Below, piece after piece: positions 60,978 to 64,000 of a stretch of DNA of 64,000 nt (position 1 is its first letter; each line of letters begins with the position of its first letter). Below the pieces are notes generated by a model that saw nothing but the letters and a program-made list of their open reading frames with translations, did not search any database and was not told where the DNA came from. A program made the position numbers and the translations under genes. The stretch lies in the NCBI GenBank assembly GCA_022844125.1, contig JALHMI010000020.1, positions 17,688-81,687 of the forward strand. Direction: 5' to 3'. The DNA is from Pirellulales bacterium. Lineage in GTDB: Bacteria; Planctomycetota; Planctomycetia; Pirellulales; PALSA-1355.

Positions 60978-63854
60978 ATGCGAGTCGTCAACAGTCGCAG
61001 CTTCTTCGTCTGCTTCGGTCTCGTTTCGCTCTGCCTGGCCTGTTCAGCCTCGGCCGCGGAAGTTGAACTCGAGACTCCCCGCGTTCTCGACGAGCGGCTG
61101 CAGATCGAGCTCTTCGCGGCCGATCCCGACATCGTCACCCCCTGCGGCCTGGCGGTCGATGCTCGCGGTCGTGTGCTGGTCGTCGAGAGCCACACGCACT
61201 TTCGACCGGAGAACTACCAGGGGCCTCCGGCCGATCGCATTCGGATGCTCGTCGATACCAATGCCGACGGTCGCGCCGACCGCATTACCACGTTCTTCGA
61301 AGGCACCCGCTCAACGATGAATGTCGGCGTTCATCCGGACGGCTCGGTCTACGTCGCCACGCGAATGGCGATCATTCGCCTGCGCGATACGAACGACGAC
61401 GGAGTCGCCGACGAGAACACCCCGATCGCGCATCTCGAAACGGCCGGTGACTATCCGCACAACGGCCTCTCGGGCTTCGCGTTCGACTTCGCCGGCAACG
61501 TCTACTTCGGCCTGGGCGAAAACCTGGGCAGCGTCTTCAAGCTCATCGGCAGCGACGGTTCACAGGCCAGCGAACTCGAAGGCGGCCACGTCTATCGCTG
61601 CCGCGCCGATGGCTCGCAAGTCGAGCGCGTCGCAATTGGCTTCTGGAATCCTTTCCACGTCGCGTTCGACGCCTTCGGCCGCTTGTTCACGGTCGACAAC
61701 GATCCCGATTCGCTTCCGCCTTGTCGGCTGATCCACGTCGTCGATGGCGGCAATTACGGCTACCGCTATCGCAATGGCCGCAAGGGCGTACACCCGTTCA
61801 CGGCCTGGAATGGCGAACTCCCCGGCACGCTCCCGATGCTCGCGGGCACCGGCGAGGCGCCCAGCGCCGTCGTTCCCTACGAGTCGGACAATTTGCCTCC
61901 CGACTACATTGGCAATCTGCTGGTCACGAGTTGGGGCGATCATCGGCTCGAACGGTACAAGCTCGAGCCGCGCGGCGCCAGCTTCCAGTCTGTGACCGAA
62001 GCCTTCGTCAAAGGCGGCGAGAACTTCCGCCCCGTCGGAATGGCCACCGCCCCTGATGGCTCGCTGATCGTCAGCGATTGGGTATTGCAAGACTACAACC
62101 TGCACGGCAAGGGCCGCGTGTGGCGCGTCTCGGCGAAGGCTCCCAAGCAACTCGACCGGCCCGGCTCGCCCGCCGCAGCATTTCACGCCGTCGATCGACT
62201 CGCGCGAGAGACCGCCGCCCGCAAGCTGCTCGACTCCGCTAAAGGCCGCCAGGCACTCACCCAACTGGCCGCGGACCCCAAACGAGCCGACCCACGCGTC
62301 CGCGCCCTCGCAACCGTGGCGCTGGCCAGCACCGGCGATCTCGAGCCCGCGCGCCAAGCGCTCCGGCAAGACGCTTCGCTGGACGTGCGGCTGGCCGCGG
62401 TTCGAGCCTTGGGCTCTTCGGCTAAGGCGAGCGACCTGAATCCCGAAGAAAGCTCCTCAGAAGTTCGCGCCGAACTACTCCGTCACAGCGTCGATCCCAT
62501 TCTGGCCGACACCTGCTGGAAGCTCGTCGGCGACAGTGACGCCTTTGTGGCCGAGGCCGCTCGCGAAGGACTCTTTCATCTGGGGCGGGTTACGCCCGAG
62601 ATCGACCTCGGCAAGCTCACGCCCCAGCAGCGTCTGGCCGCTCTGCTCATTCTTCGAGAACACCGCGTGCCGGGCGGCGACAAGCTGCTGGATCAGTTCT
62701 TGCGCGATGCCGATCCCGATGTCCGCTTCGCCGCGGTGCAGTGGGTGGGCGAAGAGCGTCTCACCGATTTTCGCCAGGCTCTCACCGAAGCCCTGGCCGC
62801 CGGCCCCGCGACCGAACGCATCTTCGGCGGCTATCTCGCGGCTCTCGAGCGGCTGGATGGCGTCCAGCGCGAACCCTCCGACGAATGGGCCGGCGAACAA
62901 TACATCGTGCGGGCGCTCGAGAGCAAGACCACGAGCCCCGAAGCTCTGCGGTGGGCCATTCGCATGCTCCGGCCCGACCATCCCCTGCTCTCGCTCGAAA
63001 AGTATCGGGAATACCTGGGGAGCAGCGATCCGGCGATCCAGCTCGAAGCAGTCCGCTCGCTGCGCGATTCCCAGCTCGTAGGCCGCAATCAACTGCTGAT
63101 CGACATCGCCACATCCGCGGACTACGCCACCCGCCTGCGGGCCGAGGCGATCGTGGGCGTTTCGCCCAACACGCCCCAAGCTCTTCAGTCGCTCCTGCAG
63201 CTTGCCGGCAGCGACGATCTCGCGATCAGGAACGAAGCGCTACGTTCACTCCGAGCGGCGTCGCTTGATCCCTCTGCCAAGTCAGCCCTGAAAGCCATCG
63301 CCGAGCGATTTCCAGACTCGCAAGAACTCGTCGCACGAATCCTGCAGCCGGCGGAGCCTGCCAGCGCCAACTCGGCCACTCACAACGTCGATCATTGGTT
63401 GAGTCTGCTCCATGCGGACGGGGCAAAGGGGGATCCCGAGGCCGGCCAGCGCATCTTTTATCACGCACGGGCCGCGGCCTGTGCGCGGTGCCATCAGGTT
63501 GCCGGCCGCGGCGCGCGGATCGGTCCCGAACTGACCGCCACCACGGGCGTGCTCGATGAACGTCGCCTGGTCGAGTCGATCGTGCGCCCCAGCAAGGAGA
63601 TCGCCCCGCAATTTGTCTCCTGGATCGTGCTCACCACTGCCGGCCAATCGCTCACGGGCGTTTTGGTCGACGAGCTTGCAACCGGTGAGCAGACCTACGC
63701 GGATGCCGAAGGCAAACTCACCCAGTTCAAAGCAGCCGAGATAGAGTCGCGCCGCCCGTTGCCGACATCGCTGATGCCCGAGGGGCTTCCGGCTCAGCTC
63801 ACCGACCAGGAATTCCGCGACCTCGTGGCCTTCCTCCGCGCACCGTCGCGGTAG
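60978..63854 (+). CDS. PVC-type membrane-bound dehydrogenase with HEAT repeats and cytochrome c domain
   Basis: 958 residues. Signal peptide (CFGLVSLCLACSASAA) then a beta-propeller dehydrogenase domain (about 35-385) of the planctomycete-specific PVC type: GLAVDARGRVLVVESHTHFRP, DTNADGRADRITTFFEG, VYFGLGENLG, LIVSDWVLQDYNLHG. Residues about 395-790 are HEAT-like repeats (RVRALATVALASTG, DVRLAAVRALGSS). The C-terminus is a haem-binding domain with CARCH in RAAACARCHQVAGRGARIGPELT and a distal Met/His region. The three parts match TIGR02604 and TIGR02603 models from memory. Such proteins are thought to oxidise sugars or alcohols and pass electrons to an outer cytochrome; substrate unknown. It follows the hydrolase gene by 21 bases. 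Confidence 0.93.
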   Translation: MRVVNSRSFFVCFGLVSLCLACSASAAEVELETPRVLDERLQIELFAADPDIVTPCGLAVDARGRVLVVESHTHFRPENYQGPPADRIRMLVDTNADGRADRITTFFEGTRSTMNVGVHPDGSVYVATRMAIIRLRDTNDDGVADENTPIAHLETAGDYPHNGLSGFAFDFAGNVYFGLGENLGSVFKLIGSDGSQASELEGGHVYRCRADGSQVERVAIGFWNPFHVAFDAFGRLFTVDNDPDSLPPCRLIHVVDGGNYGYRYRNGRKGVHPFTAWNGELPGTLPMLAGTGEAPSAVVPYESDNLPPDYIGNLLVTSWGDHRLERYKLEPRGASFQSVTEAFVKGGENFRPVGMATAPDGSLIVSDWVLQDYNLHGKGRVWRVSAKAPKQLDRPGSPAAAFHAVDRLARETAARKLLDSAKGRQALTQLAADPKRADPRVRALATVALASTGDLEPARQALRQDASLDVRLAAVRALGSSAKASDLNPEESSSEVRAELLRHSVDPILADTCWKLVGDSDAFVAEAAREGLFHLGRVTPEIDLGKLTPQQRLAALLILREHRVPGGDKLLDQFLRDADPDVRFAAVQWVGEERLTDFRQALTEALAAGPATERIFGGYLAALERLDGVQREPSDEWAGEQYIVRALESKTTSPEALRWAIRMLRPDHPLLSLEKYREYLGSSDPAIQLEAVRSLRDSQLVGRNQLLIDIATSADYATRLRAEAIVGVSPNTPQALQSLLQLAGSDDLAIRNEALRSLRAASLDPSAKSALKAIAERFPDSQELVARILQPAEPASANSATHNVDHWLSLLHADGAKGDPEAGQRIFYHARAAACARCHQVAGRGARIGPELTATTGVLDERRLVESIVRPSKEIAPQFVSWIVLTTAGQSLTGVLVDELATGEQTYADAEGKLTQFKAAEIESRRPLPTSLMPEGLPAQLTDQEFRDLVAFLRAPSR

Positions 63855-64000
63855 TCACGTTCGGTGAAACCTCGGCTCTAAAAAATTTTTTGTTCTTTCT
63901 CACGCACGATCCGCGCGCCCACGCGAGCCACACTTCTCCCACCCGCAACCCGCGTCTTCCTCGCAGAATCTTTCACTTTTAGCTCTTCGCTGTGTGGATC
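63855..64000. other. Downstream intergenic tail
   Basis: No gene is visible before the right edge. An A6T6 run lies near 63880-63892 without a flanking stem, so it is not a clear terminator. Confidence 0.4.

Noticed and set aside
63855..64000. A6T6 run near 63880 considered as a terminator
   Set aside because: No stem flanks it, so termination cannot be supported from the sequence.

Overview
The window is about 64 kb of high-GC (roughly 60-63%) bacterial DNA. Its gene content points to a planctomycete, most likely of the Pirellulales/Pirellula type (inference from families, not from a marker gene). The supporting families are a DUF1559 prepilin-like protein, a PVC-type dehydrogenase with HEAT repeats and a C-terminal haem motif, a YTV-repeat cysteine-rich surface protein, a DUF1598-like protein, a GYF_2 protein, an exosortase locus, and very large secreted proteins without recognisable domains. 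No integrase, transposase, prophage, CRISPR array or rRNA was seen. The region reads as ordinary chromosome.

Layout. 1-8 kb: edge-truncated GYF_2 protein (-), ClpP-like protease (+), cytochrome c'-like protein (-), apbE (+), DedA protein (+), an exported unknown (+), a DUF1598-like protein (-) and a small 40-cysteine secreted protein (-) with a clear terminator. 8-17 kb: orphan Hpt protein, a divergent phosphoglycerate kinase, a TlpA-like lipoprotein, LarA-N and YgfZ proteins overlapping by 4 bases, and a three-gene reverse operon around a glucuronate isomerase-like hydrolase. At 17.0-17.2 kb is a candidate small RNA, promoter to terminator, with no ORF of its own. 17.4-28.7 kb: suhB, then a two-gene unit encoding 1,119 and 2,338 residue exported/membrane proteins. 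28.8-36.8 kb: exopolysaccharide/exosortase locus, with Wza-like lipoprotein and small exported protein leftward, and exosortase, Wzz/BY-kinase and EpsI-like (DUF3485) protein rightward, closed by a strong terminator and a DUF1559 protein. 37.1-42.7 kb: a coiled-coil membrane protein, then phoH-pgpH-ybeY in the order also known from Firmicutes. 42.8-53.3 kb: LigD phosphoesterase-like protein, ArsR regulator, thioredoxin-like lipoprotein, TrmH/SpoU methylase, ppdK, PadR plus membrane partner, a ParE-type toxin/antitoxin pair, ABA4-like membrane protein and a CbbX/SpoVK-type AAA+ ATPase. 53.5-64 kb: YTV-repeat protein, rex, a small leaderless gene, a PEP-CTERM protein, tRNA-Gln(UUG), an alkaline-phosphatase-superfamily hydrolase and the PVC dehydrogenase/cytochrome protein.

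How it fits together. The clearest joint functions are: (i) polysaccharide production and export coupled to exosortase processing, with a plausible exosortase substrate (PEP-CTERM protein) encoded about 26 kb away; (ii) cell-surface construction by disulfide-rich proteins, two of which share the same C-terminal tail; (iii) ribosome/RNA quality control (phoH, pgpH, ybeY, trmH); (iv) central carbon and redox control (pgk-like, ppdK, rex). The least expected features are the candidate small RNA, the paired 17-unit repeat arrays in the YTV protein, the apparent fusion inside the 2,338-residue protein, and a 19-base tandem repeat that triplicates a -10-like element ahead of the EpsI gene.
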